Counted from the stretch's first letter, positions 8,813 through 18,890 are shown. The stretch: DNA of 64,000 nt from Luminiphilus sp051201685 (GCF_051201685.1 NZ_CP179213.1:2976001-3040000); one strand, 5' to 3'. Notes: generated from the sequence alone by a model not told the origin. Numbers and translations are program-made.

Positions 8813-9826
8813 ATGACTCAAAGCACTCCCCTACAATTAATTGACAGCTTTAATCGCCGCATTGATTACGTGCGCCTGTCGGTAACCGATCGGTGTGACT
8901 TCCGCTGCACCTACTGTATGGCAGAAGAAATGACGTTTTTGCCCCGCAGCAAGGTACTCAGCCTCGAGGAAATCGCGCGTATTGCGCGGGTATTTGTCCA
9001 ATTAGGCGTTGCTAAGCTTCGTGTGACTGGTGGCGAGCCTTTAGTGCGCAGAGACGTCACCACGCTGTTTCAGGAGTTGGGGTCACTGCGGTCCGAAGAT
9101 GGGCTGAAAGAGCTAGCCGTCACCACTAACGGCAGTCAACTGGTGCGCTTCGCCCCTGCGTTACGAGCTGCCGGCGTGACCACCCTCAACATTAGCCTGG
9201 ACACTCTAGATGCTGCGCGGTTTCGGGCATTGACGCGAACGGGCACTCTTGAAGACGTCATCGCTGGTATTGACGCAGCCAGAGAACAAGATTTCCCCCG
9301 AATACGCCTCAATGCGGTGGTTTTACGCGGTAGTAACGAGGGCGACATACGGCCCCTACTCGACTTCGCCTTGAATCGCGGTCTCGATATCGCTTTCATC
9401 GAGGAGATGCCTCTAGGGCAAGTCAACCTCGCAGGGAAGCCTCTTGAATACCTGTCTAGCGACACCATCCTTAGCGAGGTGAAGCAACACTACAATCTCA
9501 ATAGCGAAGCCACACCTGAACACAGCGGGCCCGCCCGGTACTGGCGGGTCGATGGTTCATCGAGCCGTATGGGCCTAATATCGCCCCACAGCAATAATTT
9601 CTGCGCCAGCTGTAATCGGTTACGAGTGACTGCTGAGGGGCAACTCCTTCTGTGCCTAGGCAATGAACACTCCATCAGCCTGCGCGACCTGCTTCGTGAC
9701 GGCGCTAGCGATTTTGAACTGAGTAGCGCGATTGTTGCGGCATTAAATGACAAGCCCGAGCAACACGTTTTTGACCAACCAGACCAACCCCAAATCATGC
9801 GCTTCATGAATGCTTCGGGCGGCTGA
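8813..9826 (+). CDS. moaA: GTP 3',8-cyclase MoaA
   Basis: Radical-SAM enzyme for the first step of molybdenum cofactor synthesis, converting GTP to 3',8-cyclo-GTP. Residues about 28-36 hold the N-terminal 4Fe-4S motif CDFRCTYC (CxxxCxxC). The second, C-terminal cluster ligands appear in NFCASCNRLRV followed by LLLCLG. The protein ends in Gly-Gly, the tail MoaA needs for catalysis. Length 337 is normal. The MoxR/VWA pair begins 17 bases after its stop on the same strand. No other moa or mob gene lies in the window. Confidence 0.96.
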   Translation: MTQSTPLQLIDSFNRRIDYVRLSVTDRCDFRCTYCMAEEMTFLPRSKVLSLEEIARIARVFVQLGVAKLRVTGGEPLVRRDVTTLFQELGSLRSEDGLKELAVTTNGSQLVRFAPALRAAGVTTLNISLDTLDAARFRALTRTGTLEDVIAGIDAAREQDFPRIRLNAVVLRGSNEGDIRPLLDFALNRGLDIAFIEEMPLGQVNLAGKPLEYLSSDTILSEVKQHYNLNSEATPEHSGPARYWRVDGSSSRMGLISPHSNNFCASCNRLRVTAEGQLLLCLGNEHSISLRDLLRDGASDFELSSAIVAALNDKPEQHVFDQPDQPQIMRFMNASGG

Positions 9827-9843
9827 ACACTTAGGATATAAAC

Positions 9844-10785
9844 TTGGACACCACCTTATACCCCCAACTCGATGACGTGAATGCCATCAGCACCGCCTTT
9901 GGTGAAGCTGGCTACATTTGCACGCCTAGAATCGCTACGGTCGTTTACCTTGCTGCAGCACTCAACAAACCGATTTTGGTTGAAGGCCCCCCCGGGGTTG
10001 GTAAAACTGAATTGGCTAAAACCTGTGCCGAGGTAATCGCAAAGCCTTTAGTCAGGCTTCAATGCTACGAGGGGCTGGATGAGGCAAAAGCGCTGTACGA
10101 GTGGAAGTATGGCAAACAGCTGCTTTACACCCAAATACTCAAGGAGCAATTAGGCGACATCCTCGATGGCGCAAAAGGCCTCAAAGAATCGATACAACGC
10201 CTACACAGCACCGGCGATGTTTTTTATGCCAAAGAATTCCTCGAGCCACGCCCGCTGCTGCGCGCTATGGAGCAAGATGATGGCGCAGTTTTACTCATCG
10301 ATGAAATCGATAAAGCCGATTTCGAATTTGAATCCTTACTACTGGAAGTGCTATCTGACTATCAAATATCCATCCCAGAGATAGGCACGATTCAAGCGCG
10401 TTCTAAGCCCATGGTATTCCTAACCAGTAACGATACCCGGGATTTATCGGACGCTCTCAAGCGCCGCTGTTTGCATTTACACATTCCATTTCCGTCCATC
10501 GAACTAGAAGGTCGCATTGTTACGGCCCGGGTACCCGATCTTGAAAGTCACCTCAGCGATCAATTGGTCCGTTTTGTACACGCCATCCGCGAGCTGGATT
10601 TAAAAAAGGCGCCGGCTATCTCCGAAACACTAGACTGGGCTAGAAGTCTGGTGCTACTGCACGCCAACCAACTCGATGCGGGTTTAGTCCACGACACCTT
10701 AAATGTGCTGCTCAAGTACGAGGAGGACATCGTGGAGGCTGAAGGCCAGCTGGGCAAACTTTTGAAAATTGCAGATGGCTTATGA
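9844..10785 (+). CDS. MoxR-family AAA+ ATPase (CoxD-like)
   Basis: Chaperone-like ATPase of 313 residues. Walker A is GPPGVGKTELAK (about residues 49-60) and Walker B is VLLIDEIDKAD. The sequence around CYEGLDEAKALYEW matches the subgroup paired with VWA proteins, such as CoxD of carbon monoxide dehydrogenase loci. The start is TTG 9844 with AGGA seven bases upstream; no ATG is available. The stop overlaps the next start (ATGA), so the pair is co-translated. In CODH systems CoxD helps assemble the Mo-Cu centre; here the target is unknown, though moaA lies directly upstream. Confidence 0.88.
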   Translation: MDTTLYPQLDDVNAISTAFGEAGYICTPRIATVVYLAAALNKPILVEGPPGVGKTELAKTCAEVIAKPLVRLQCYEGLDEAKALYEWKYGKQLLYTQILKEQLGDILDGAKGLKESIQRLHSTGDVFYAKEFLEPRPLLRAMEQDDGAVLLIDEIDKADFEFESLLLEVLSDYQISIPEIGTIQARSKPMVFLTSNDTRDLSDALKRRCLHLHIPFPSIELEGRIVTARVPDLESHLSDQLVRFVHAIRELDLKKAPAISETLDWARSLVLLHANQLDAGLVHDTLNVLLKYEEDIVEAEGQLGKLLKIADGL

Positions 10786-12233
10786 CCCCAGGCACTGGAA
10801 GCTCTCAGCTACTGGCGTTCATAAAGTTCCTTCGTAGCAAAGATGTTCCCGTTTCCCCCGCCGATACCCTAGATGCGGTGCACGCTGCAGGGCTTTTGGG
10901 CTATGAGGATCGCACGAAGCTAAGAGACGGTCTCGCCGCTGTGTTGGCGAAGAGTACCTTTGAACAATCAGCTTACTTAGAAGCTTTTGATCTTTTTTTT
11001 GCACCCCAGCACCCTGACGATAAAACCTCAGGGGGCCCAGAGGCAGAAAATAGCGCTTCAGAATCTACGCAAACCGACGCTCAAGATAACCCCTCGACGA
11101 GTACTGAATCGACACCGAGCTTAGAGGATCTGCTGCAGAACCCTTCAGCACAGGACGATCCAACCCTTGCCGGCCTCATGAGCTCAGACCTCATGAATGC
11201 CCTACAAGACGGTGACGAAAGCGCACTGGCTATGGCGATTGAAGCCGCTGCCGAAGCCGCCAGAATCGATGAGATACGCCTGTTCACCCAGCGAGGTCAA
11301 TTCACCCGAAAACTGCTTGATGCTCTGGGTGAGACCGCCTTGCGGGATGCCGCGATCGAACTTGAAGGTAACCAACCGAAAGCCTTTCAGGAAATTCAAC
11401 GACTAAGAGAGAGCCTCCGCCACCGGGCCCGTGATCGCGTTGAGCGTGCCTATCTGGTCCACGCCGCCGGCGATACCGAAGACTTTTTGGATGAGGCCCT
11501 ATCAGAAGTTAGGCTGGCCAATATCAGCCCTCATCAGATGGCGAGAATGCGCAAGTTAATGGATCGGATGGCCCGAAAATTAGCGAGTCGACACGGTAGA
11601 CGGCGACGGAAAAAGCGTCGCGGCCAGCTTAACGTTCCGATGACACTGCGGGCCTCTGTAGCGACAGACGGCATTCCTTTTAATACCCATTGGCGGCAGA
11701 TACAGAAAAAAAGACCCCAGGTAATGGCTATCTGCGACGTAAGCGGCTCAGTTGCAACCTACGCTAAGTTTTTGCTGATGTTCCTTTATGCCCTGCAAGA
11801 CGTGCTGCCACGCACACGCAGCTTCGCTTTTTCTAGCTCACTGGGCGAGGTCACCGACTGGTTCAGCGAACTTTCTGTTGAAGAAGCCGTGTCTCGAGTA
11901 AATCGCGTGTACGGCGGTGCCACAGATTATGCTCGTGCTCTGTCCGATTTTAGTGACCTGGCCCTGCAAGACATTAACAAAGCCACCACTGTGATCATTC
12001 TGGGGGATGCACGGAACAATAACTCCGACCTCAGGCTAGACCTGTTGGCAGAGATCAAGGCGAAATGTAAGCGTCTTATCTGGTTGAATCCCGAGCCTAG
12101 ACTGGCCTGGGGAACCGGCGACTCGGCTATGCTGCCCGTTACACAGCACTGTCACCTAGCGACAGAATGTAATAACCTCAAGCAACTGGAACGTATTATC
12201 GACACTTTACTGTCAGCAATGCATGGGAATTAG
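10782..12233 (+). CDS. VWA-domain protein, CoxE-like partner of MoxR
   Basis: A 483-residue cytoplasmic protein. The N-terminal third includes an acidic Ser/Glu/Thr-rich linker (about residues 75-115). A helical middle and a basic RHGRRRRKKRRG patch follow. The C-terminal third is a von Willebrand A domain with the metal-ion-dependent adhesion motif DVSGSV. This is the CoxE layout. It overlaps the MoxR gene by 4 bases. MoxR/VWA pairs act together as ATP-driven chaperones that insert metal cofactors or remodel enzymes. The client is not visible here. Confidence 0.85.
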   Translation: MTPGTGSSQLLAFIKFLRSKDVPVSPADTLDAVHAAGLLGYEDRTKLRDGLAAVLAKSTFEQSAYLEAFDLFFAPQHPDDKTSGGPEAENSASESTQTDAQDNPSTSTESTPSLEDLLQNPSAQDDPTLAGLMSSDLMNALQDGDESALAMAIEAAAEAARIDEIRLFTQRGQFTRKLLDALGETALRDAAIELEGNQPKAFQEIQRLRESLRHRARDRVERAYLVHAAGDTEDFLDEALSEVRLANISPHQMARMRKLMDRMARKLASRHGRRRRKKRRGQLNVPMTLRASVATDGIPFNTHWRQIQKKRPQVMAICDVSGSVATYAKFLLMFLYALQDVLPRTRSFAFSSSLGEVTDWFSELSVEEAVSRVNRVYGGATDYARALSDFSDLALQDINKATTVIILGDARNNNSDLRLDLLAEIKAKCKRLIWLNPEPRLAWGTGDSAMLPVTQHCHLATECNNLKQLERIIDTLLSAMHGN

Positions 12234-12291
12234 AACGCCAAATTAGTGCCCGAGCATACTGTGCCGAAACCGAATGGACGTGGGGTGAGCA

Positions 12292-14085
12292 GTGAGCAAT
12301 CAGGAAACCACCAAGGACGGTGGGAGGTTACCGCTAACGCGGTCGCTAGAGGCAAAGGTGCTCGCTAACTACACCGGCGAGGCCTTTCAGGACGGTCTGA
12401 GGGCTGCCGACCTAATCCCCACACTAGCGCAACTTAACTCCGATCAACCCAACCTACTCAATGCACTTAGTGAGGTGGGCAGTGAATGCCTAGACCGAGA
12501 CAGTCTGGCCACGCTCTGCTGGATTGACGCCACCTTTACATGCTGGGAAAACAGAGCCACATTGGCTCCCGAAATGCAGCAACTGGTGAATCGTTGTCGA
12601 CCTCTAGCCGCGGCGTTTGCACTAACAGACTCTCGTTTTTTTACTCCTGGAGGCCATGGTTTACACCGCCTTCTCGACGTTTTTTACGATTTCGCCAGAG
12701 GTTGGCATAGCGGTCTAGGTAACGCCGGGCTCAAAATGCTAACGACGGCATCAGATGCTGTAGACCGTATTAATGATGACTTCCCCAGCGAGGCACGGGT
12801 TGATGAGACTCGGATTTTTTTAGAACAAAAAATACACGACCACCAGACACACCTTGAAAAACTCGACGCCCTTCTTTTGCAACGGGAATTGGCCAGCTTG
12901 GGAAATGATGCCACTCAACAAGCCGCGGCGTGGCTCATTAACACGGCTATAAGCCAAACGGCATTGCCGGAGTCTGTCGCCCAATTTATCGCGTCAGATT
13001 GGTACGCGAGTGGGGTGTGTATTGCGCAAGCACAAGGCTTTGAAAGCCCAGAGTGGCGCACATTTATGGATACGACCCAGCTTTTGGTCGATGCCGTTCA
13101 ACCGGTGAATCCAAACAATGGTGCCGAGCTGCACCGGCTGTACATGGCCATGCAGCAAATTTCGATCACCCTATCAAAGCAATTAGTCAGTTTACAGGGC
13201 GATACTGTGGCCATCGCAGACGCCGTTGGCTTGATTGAATATGCCATGCTGCGAAATTTGCGTGGAGAGGACCTGGCATTACAACATATCGATTGCGTGA
13301 TAGGGAGTGTGGGTGAGAGCCTGCCAATTACCTCCGACGACCTTAAAGCATTGAACCTGCTTCCCGGTCACTGGTTCTTAATGCAGACCCCAGAGCAGAC
13401 GGTACGGCTTCGCTTTGCAGGCACACTCATCAACAACCACTTCCTGCTTTTTATGGACCCACTTGGAAACCGGGCGCTGCGCCGATCACTGGTTGAATTC
13501 CGATCATTAATGACCTCAGGCGAAGCCCGCTGCCTAGAGGCCCAAGATAGCTTCTGTCTGGCAATGACCGATGCCATCGAGCTGCACCAACACAGCAAAA
13601 TCCATTCCCCCCCCCAATCTGAGCCTCAATTCAGTAACGCTGAGAGCCGATCAACCCCACTTGATCAGCCCAACCCGCTCGGAGATCAATGCGTTGCAAA
13701 CACACACGATGCCCCGAGCGGGAATAAAGCCCCTGAGCAAAGGCCGGCACCGTTACAAACCCCAAAAAAGCCGGCTCCGCGGTTCAACGAGAGCCATTAC
13801 GATAGCGATGCGATCGTGAAACTACAGATCCCGATGGGTACCTGGCTGGGATTCCATGATCGGGACCCACCCTTGATGGCAAAAATCGTCGCCTGTGATT
13901 TGGACAAGAACAGTTATATTTTTACCAATAGGGATGGCATCAAGATTCGGGAGCTTACTGTTCCCCAGCTTGTTGCACTCATTGATAGGGATATGGTGGA
14001 CATCCTAGAGCGAAAAACCAACTTTCGTGAATCTGTCAGCCAACTGTTTCAACAACAGGAACGCCTTGAACCCCACACACGATGA
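12292..14085 (+). CDS. DUF1631-family protein
   Basis: Cytoplasmic protein of 597 residues that I match to DUF1631 (PF07793) by pattern, not by search. Supporting segments are the His-Pro-Leu-like N-terminal helices around LHRLLDVFYDFARGW, the first beta-domain LLPGHWFLMQ followed by RLRFAGTL, and a C-terminal domain with GTWLGFHD and YIFTNRDGIKI. A Pro/Ser/Gln-rich linker (about residues 430-500) separates the halves. The start is GTG 12292 behind GGGGTGAGC. It converges on pilU with 16 bases between. The family's function is unknown; the neighbour suggests, but does not prove, a surface-motility role. Confidence 0.62.
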   Translation: MSNQETTKDGGRLPLTRSLEAKVLANYTGEAFQDGLRAADLIPTLAQLNSDQPNLLNALSEVGSECLDRDSLATLCWIDATFTCWENRATLAPEMQQLVNRCRPLAAAFALTDSRFFTPGGHGLHRLLDVFYDFARGWHSGLGNAGLKMLTTASDAVDRINDDFPSEARVDETRIFLEQKIHDHQTHLEKLDALLLQRELASLGNDATQQAAAWLINTAISQTALPESVAQFIASDWYASGVCIAQAQGFESPEWRTFMDTTQLLVDAVQPVNPNNGAELHRLYMAMQQISITLSKQLVSLQGDTVAIADAVGLIEYAMLRNLRGEDLALQHIDCVIGSVGESLPITSDDLKALNLLPGHWFLMQTPEQTVRLRFAGTLINNHFLLFMDPLGNRALRRSLVEFRSLMTSGEARCLEAQDSFCLAMTDAIELHQHSKIHSPPQSEPQFSNAESRSTPLDQPNPLGDQCVANTHDAPSGNKAPEQRPAPLQTPKKPAPRFNESHYDSDAIVKLQIPMGTWLGFHDRDPPLMAKIVACDLDKNSYIFTNRDGIKIRELTVPQLVALIDRDMVDILERKTNFRESVSQLFQQQERLEPHTR

Positions 14086-14101
14086 CCCGGCAAAACTGGC
14101 C

Positions 14102-15211
14102 TCAGTTAATATCCTCCAGTGACAACCCACCGGTTTCTCCTAAGCTGCCATCGTCCTTGGCCAGTTTAAATCGCAGTCTCAAGTTATTGCCGGAATCTGC
14201 ATTTTTCAGCGCCTCTTCCTCGGTAATCTTTCCCGCCTTTACTAAATCAAAGAGCGCCTTATCAAAGGTTTTCATTCCAATATTTTCAGACTTTTCCATC
14301 ATCTCCTTAATACCCGCAATTTCCCCGCGAATAATCAATTCCTGAATACTGGGGGTACCCAGTAAAATTTCGACAGCGGCTGCGCGCCCACCATCTTTTG
14401 CGGGTAGGAGACGCTGGGATACAAAAGCGCGCAAATTTAGAGACAAATCTAACAACAATTGCGAACGCTTCGCTTCAGGGAAAAAGTTGATAATACGGTC
14501 TAAGGCCTGATTTGCGTTGTTGGCATGCAGCGTTGAAATACATAGGTGCCCCGTTTCGGCAAAAGAGATCGCTTGCTCCATGGTCTCACGATCACGAATT
14601 TCTCCAATCAGAATTGCATCCGGTGCCTGCCGTAAGGTGTTTTTCAGCGCGTTATGCCAGCTTCGGGTATCCACTCCGACCTCGCGCTGATTGACGATAG
14701 AACGCTTATGCCGATGTACAAACTCAATAGGATCTTCGATAGTGACAATGTGCCCAGCATTATTGGCATTGCGGTAATCGATCAAGGCCGCCAGAGATGT
14801 TGATTTTCCCGACCCGGTAGCGCCGACAAAAAGTAGAAGCCCCCTTTTTTCCATAATGAGTTCAGTAAGCAGCGGCGGCAGCCCCAAATCTTCCCAGTTC
14901 GGAATGTCCGTCACGATATGTCTCGCAACAATGGACACTTGGTTACGCTGATTGAAAACATTGACCCTGAAACGCCCCACGCCCGATATCGAGACGGCAA
15001 GATTGAGCTCCAACTCATTACGAAACTCTTCCCGCTGGGTGTCGTCCATAATTTCGTCAGCGATGACCGCAATTTCACCGGGTTTTAATACCTCTGCAGC
15101 AACGGGCCTCAATTGCCCATCAAATTTTGCACAGGGTGGCGCGCCCGTACTGAGAAAGAGGTCTGACCCCCCTTGCTCTGCTAAAATCGTTAACCAAGCT
15201 TCAATTTTCAT
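14102..15211 (-). CDS. pilU: Type IV pilus retraction ATPase PilU
   Basis: Hexameric ATPase that assists PilT in retracting type IV pili. The start is ATG 15211, directly behind GGAGGTGGGG, giving 369 residues; the frame extends upstream without a better start. Walker A is GATGSGKST, followed by an Asp box and TIEDPIEFVHRH. The Walker B region reads LIGEIRDRETM and the His box is STLHANNANQALDRI. PilU rather than PilT is indicated by the MEKRGLLLFVGATGSGKS segment and the long C-terminal tail. No pilT or other pil gene is present in the window. Confidence 0.9.
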   Translation of the reverse strand: MKIEAWLTILAEQGGSDLFLSTGAPPCAKFDGQLRPVAAEVLKPGEIAVIADEIMDDTQREEFRNELELNLAVSISGVGRFRVNVFNQRNQVSIVARHIVTDIPNWEDLGLPPLLTELIMEKRGLLLFVGATGSGKSTSLAALIDYRNANNAGHIVTIEDPIEFVHRHKRSIVNQREVGVDTRSWHNALKNTLRQAPDAILIGEIRDRETMEQAISFAETGHLCISTLHANNANQALDRIINFFPEAKRSQLLLDLSLNLRAFVSQRLLPAKDGGRAAAVEILLGTPSIQELIIRGEIAGIKEMMEKSENIGMKTFDKALFDLVKAGKITEEEALKNADSGNNLRLRFKLAKDDGSLGETGGLSLEDIN

Positions 15212-15364
15212 GCCCCACCTCCATGTCGGCCAAATTCCATTGAGACTTTTTGCTCTCCGTCTGTACCCCGACGAAGCCAGCACTTACACTTGCAACGCTA
15301 TTAAACCTGACTGGCGCCTTTAATACATCCCAAAGCGCCGCTGTCTCTGGAGACTTAGACGCCC

Positions 15365-16956
15365 TTGGACTTACCCCTGACTGCTAAATACGACCTCGTT
15401 TCAGGCTCTGGCAAACACTTGTTGGCCGGTATTTGCCGGGGTATAGAAAAAGAAGGGCTGCGCGTTAATGCGTCTACGGGAATGCTTGCCCAAAGCCCGC
15501 ATCCACCGACACTGGGGTCTGCACTCACACACCCCTCTATTACCACTGACTATTCCGAGTCACTTTTAGAATTTATTACACCAGTGGCCCACGATGTCGA
15601 GCTCACACTGGCCCAACTTGATGCAATACACAGGTTTACCGCTTCGCAATTGAACGGCGAGCTGATCTGGGGCGCTAGCATGCCGTGCATCGTTGCTGGC
15701 GATCGCAGTATCCCGATTGCCCACTATGGCACTTCAAATGTGGGGCAAATGAAGCGTGTTTATCGAAATGGCCTTGGCGTTCGTTACGGGCGAATGATGC
15801 AGGCCATTGCGGGAATCCACTACAACTTTTCAATGCCCGAAGCATTTTGGCGAGCAGCCTGGGAGCGTGAGGGCAGCAAGGGATCACTCAAAGATTTCCA
15901 AACCGCCGGCTATTTAGGGCTGATAAGAAACTTTTTCGATCGCGCATGGTTACTCATTTATTTGTTGGGAGCCTCACCGGCAGTTTGTGCCAGCTTTCTA
16001 GCGGGCAATCGCGAACACCCCTTAGTCCCCTTCGATGCTAGCGGCACTAGCCTTTACATGCCCAACGCTACTTCGCTGCGGATGGGTGATTTGGGTTACA
16101 CCAGCAACGCCCAATCCAGCCTCAATGTTTGCTACAACAATCTTGAAAATTATTTGGCAACGCTCAGCAGCGCCATCGTCACGCCACATGCTGACTATGC
16201 ACAATTTGACGTTACCGAGACTGGCGAGCAAGCACAGCTCAATGACTCTTTGCTGCAAATTGAAAATGAGTTCTACAGTCCCATACGACCCAAGCGGGTT
16301 GCCCAATCAGGGGAAGCCCCTGTTATCGCCCTTAAACGCGGCGGTATCGAATACATCGAAATTCGCTGTATCGACATAAATCCCTTCTTGCCCTGGGAAT
16401 CGATGCCGAGACCATGCGGTTAATCGATGTGTTTCTTGTCGACGCCATCCTGTCGCAGAGCCCACTTTGTAATGAAGACGGACAACGGCGCAATCAGGAA
16501 AATCTGCGCCGGGTTGTTAACGAGGGCCGCTCCCCTGAAGTGCGGCTACTGACGCCTGAGGGCGATCAACCCCTAAAGCTTGTTGCCCATCGACTGCTCG
16601 ACAGTATGTCCAAAACAGCAGAGACCATGGATGCCGAGGCAGGTTCAAACCTGCACCAGCAGGCAGTCAAAGCTGCCTACGCACGAATCGCCGATCCTGA
16701 ACTCACACCGTCGGGGCGGGTTCTACGAGAGATGCGCGACACGAACACTCCTTTCTGGCAATTAGCGCTCAATTACTCCAAGCAGTGGCAGAAAGACTTT
16801 TTAGCGGCGCCACTGGGCCCTATTGAAACAGCTGAATTTCAGACCGCGACAGAGGTTTCATTGCATCAGCAGAAAGCCATGGAGCAAGACAGCAAAGAGT
16901 CCTTTCAGACGTATCTCGATCGATTTTACAGCCAGTACAACGCGGTAAAAGACTGA
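15365..16956 (+). pseudogene. gshA: Glutamate--cysteine ligase GshA, interrupted by a one-base frameshift
   Basis: First enzyme of glutathione synthesis, ATP-dependent joining of glutamate and cysteine. The gene is read in two frames. 15365-16423 gives 352 residues from a TTG start, with RGIEKEGLRVN near the N-terminus and YIEIRCIDINPF near its end. The remainder to 16956 continues in another frame with MRLIDVFLVDAIL. Adding one T next to position 16394 would restore LPLGIDAETMRLIDVF, the expected GshA sequence, and a product of about 530 residues. No other damage was seen, so this is either a recent mutation or a sequencing error. Confidence 0.9.
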
Positions 16957-17107
16957 TCAACACCTCGCAGAATTCCCCGGCAGCCGAGGAGTTCTCGAGA
17001 ATCTGCAAAATGGCTCCCCGCATCTGTCTATTTAGTGGGCCGCGCTGGGAAAAACCTGCTCTGCAAGAGGCCATTGGGCCTTTACCCCCACTGCAGGAAA
17101 ACCCCCC

Positions 17108-17134
17108 AAAAAAAACCCGGTCAGTGAGACCGGG
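17108..17134 (-). terminator. Rho-independent terminator of the FKBP gene
   Basis: A 7-bp stem (CCCGGTC / GACCGGG) with a 5-base loop is flanked on its left by a run of eight A, which is a U-run for leftward transcripts. It lies about 50 bases past the stop at 17183. Confidence 0.9.
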
Positions 17135-17182
17135 CTTCTGTCGTGCGCTTGTTACGCCGCTATGCTCAGCGCATGACGGTTT

Positions 17183-17917
17183 TTATGACTCTGAAGCAAC
17201 GATAGCGACCAGCTCAACATCAAAAATAAGCGTGGCGTTTGGGCCAATAACTTGCCCAGCACCACCGGCTCCGTAGGCAAGATCACTGGGAATGTACAAC
17301 TTGTAGGTCGCACCTTCTTGCATCAGCTGCAGCGCTTCGGTCCAGCCAGCAATCACTTGCGTGACGCCAAAAGTCACGGTTTGGCCGCGATCGTAAGAAC
17401 TATCAAATACGGTCCCGTCAATCAGCGTACCTCGGTAGTGAACCTCCACCTGGTCGTCTACACCCGGAGTCGCACCGGTGCCTGCTTTCACGACTTCATA
17501 TTGAAGTCCTGATTCGGTCACTGTGACACCCTCACGCTGAGCGTTTTCAGCGAGGAAAGCCGCTCCAGCTTCTGAATTTCCTTCAGATAAAACCGCTTGC
17601 TCACCCGCACGCTCGGCTTCCATTTTTTCCTGAAACGCCATCATCTCAGCGGTAATTTCTTCCTCGGTCAGTCGCGCCTCGGCACCGTCAAATGCGTCTC
17701 GCATTCCCAGTGCATAAGCATCAACATCCATCGCCATGCCATCCGCGACCATACGCTCACCCATTCGCAGGGCAATACCATAGGATAAACGCTTCTCAGG
17801 GGTATCTAGTGTCATGGGGTCGGGCTCCTTAGCCTGTTCCTGACAAGCGGACAAAGCGCCCACCAGAACCGGCGCCATCAAAAAAGTCGCTATGCGACCA
17901 GTAGTCATTCGAAACAT
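17183..17917 (-). CDS. FKBP-type peptidyl-prolyl isomerase lipoprotein (FkpA/Mip-like)
   Basis: Folding catalyst that isomerises X-Pro bonds in the periplasm or outer membrane. The chosen start is ATG 17917, five bases after AGGAAG, giving 244 residues. The signal peptide ends in a lipobox (LSAC) with the lipidated Cys at residue 25. The FKBP_N dimerisation helices cover about 35-125, and the FKBP domain follows with VEVHYRGTLIDGTVFDSS and LAYGAGG. This matches FkpA/Mip architecture. A terminator follows, so the gene is probably monocistronic. Confidence 0.91.
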   Translation of the reverse strand: MFRMTTGRIATFLMAPVLVGALSACQEQAKEPDPMTLDTPEKRLSYGIALRMGERMVADGMAMDVDAYALGMRDAFDGAEARLTEEEITAEMMAFQEKMEAERAGEQAVLSEGNSEAGAAFLAENAQREGVTVTESGLQYEVVKAGTGATPGVDDQVEVHYRGTLIDGTVFDSSYDRGQTVTFGVTQVIAGWTEALQLMQEGATYKLYIPSDLAYGAGGAGQVIGPNATLIFDVELVAIVASES

Positions 17918-18055
17918 GGTTTCTTCCTGCAAAAAGTGATCGACGTCTTGTGACATCGGAGAAGGTACCCAGACATTTTAAAGGGAGTATCGCGCTTGTG
18001 CCACCGTTAACCTACCACCAAGGGTGACCGGCGCTTAAGGGGCGGTGAATACTGG

Positions 18056-18544
18056 TTAAGATAATAACGCCCCCAGACCGACTATACGCTGCCGAGGAAC
18101 TGGTTTCGCGGCAACTGAGAGTGCTATACCAAGGTTATCAATCACCCTCGACTCTTCCATCAAAACTAGCTCACTTGGCCCAAGTACAGCCAAGGATCCA
18201 AAATATAGTTCAGCCAAGGCATATTCAGCTTTAAGCTCAAGTCGTTGTAGCTGCTGACGCTGGCTTGCCAGGCCGTCATTTTCACGCCAACCACGGCGCG
18301 TGCTACGCAAAGGAATAACCACACCGTCGAGCCAAGGCGCCGCCGTAGTGGCAAGTGCATGCCGGGCCTCAGGGGTCACCGCCCAACCTTGTAGGCCCAG
18401 CCAGCCCATCAGTAGCAGCTCCAATACGGTGCACCCATGCTCCTCCTGTAATGCCATCATTTCTGTTGCCACCACTGGATCTGTCCACTGCGCGACTGCC
18501 CAGCTCCAAAAAGTATCCACGTTGAGGGTATTAGGGGCCGTCAT
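18056..18544 (-). CDS. TIGR02444-type conserved protein
   Basis: Small cytoplasmic protein of 162 residues from ATG 18544. The start FWSWAVAQW, then LQEEHGCTVLELLLMGWLG, matches my memory of the TIGR02444 (DUF2390) family of gammaproteobacteria, for which no function is known. It overlaps the end of the GIY-YIG gene by 14 bases, so the two are probably translated from one message. A longer reading frame exists upstream but lies wholly inside the neighbouring gene. Confidence 0.72.
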   Translation of the reverse strand: MTAPNTLNVDTFWSWAVAQWTDPVVATEMMALQEEHGCTVLELLLMGWLGLQGWAVTPEARHALATTAAPWLDGVVIPLRSTRRGWRENDGLASQRQQLQRLELKAEYALAELYFGSLAVLGPSELVLMEESRVIDNLGIALSVAAKPVPRQRIVGLGALLS

Positions 18545-18851
18545 CTTTTTCCTCTGCGATGAGCCTTTGCTTGTCTTGCCGGGACAGTCGACGTGTCTGG
18601 GCTTCAAACTGCTGCGCCTCGCTGCGTGAGCTCGCCGACTTTTTCCATACCAATTCCACCGGCCTTCTGACACGCGTGTAACGCGCACCTCCTGCCAACT
18701 CCCCGTTATGCTGCCGCACGCGCCTTAGAAGATTCACCGTGACACCACAGTAAAGCGTGTGGTCCGCGCAGCGCACCAAATACACCCACCAACACGCGGA
18801 CTCCGAGGGGCATTTTTCATCAGCCCTAGGGGTGCTATTATACTGCGTCAT
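18531..18851 (-). CDS. GIY-YIG nuclease-family protein (YhbQ-like)
   Basis: A 106-residue single-domain protein. The GIY-YIG core is visible as WVYLVRCADHTLYCGVTVNL, with the conserved Arg of RRVRQHN and a Glu-containing C-terminal helix. This matches the small YhbQ/UPF0213 group rather than UvrC. It is the first gene of a two-gene leftward unit and starts 39 bases from trxA, which runs the other way. The activity of this subgroup on DNA is poorly defined. Confidence 0.86.
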   Translation of the reverse strand: MTQYNSTPRADEKCPSESACWWVYLVRCADHTLYCGVTVNLLRRVRQHNGELAGGARYTRVRRPVELVWKKSASSRSEAQQFEAQTRRLSRQDKQRLIAEEKDDGP

Positions 18852-18890
18852 CTACCCACCTAATTTACGTTTCTATTTCAGGGAGTCCCT

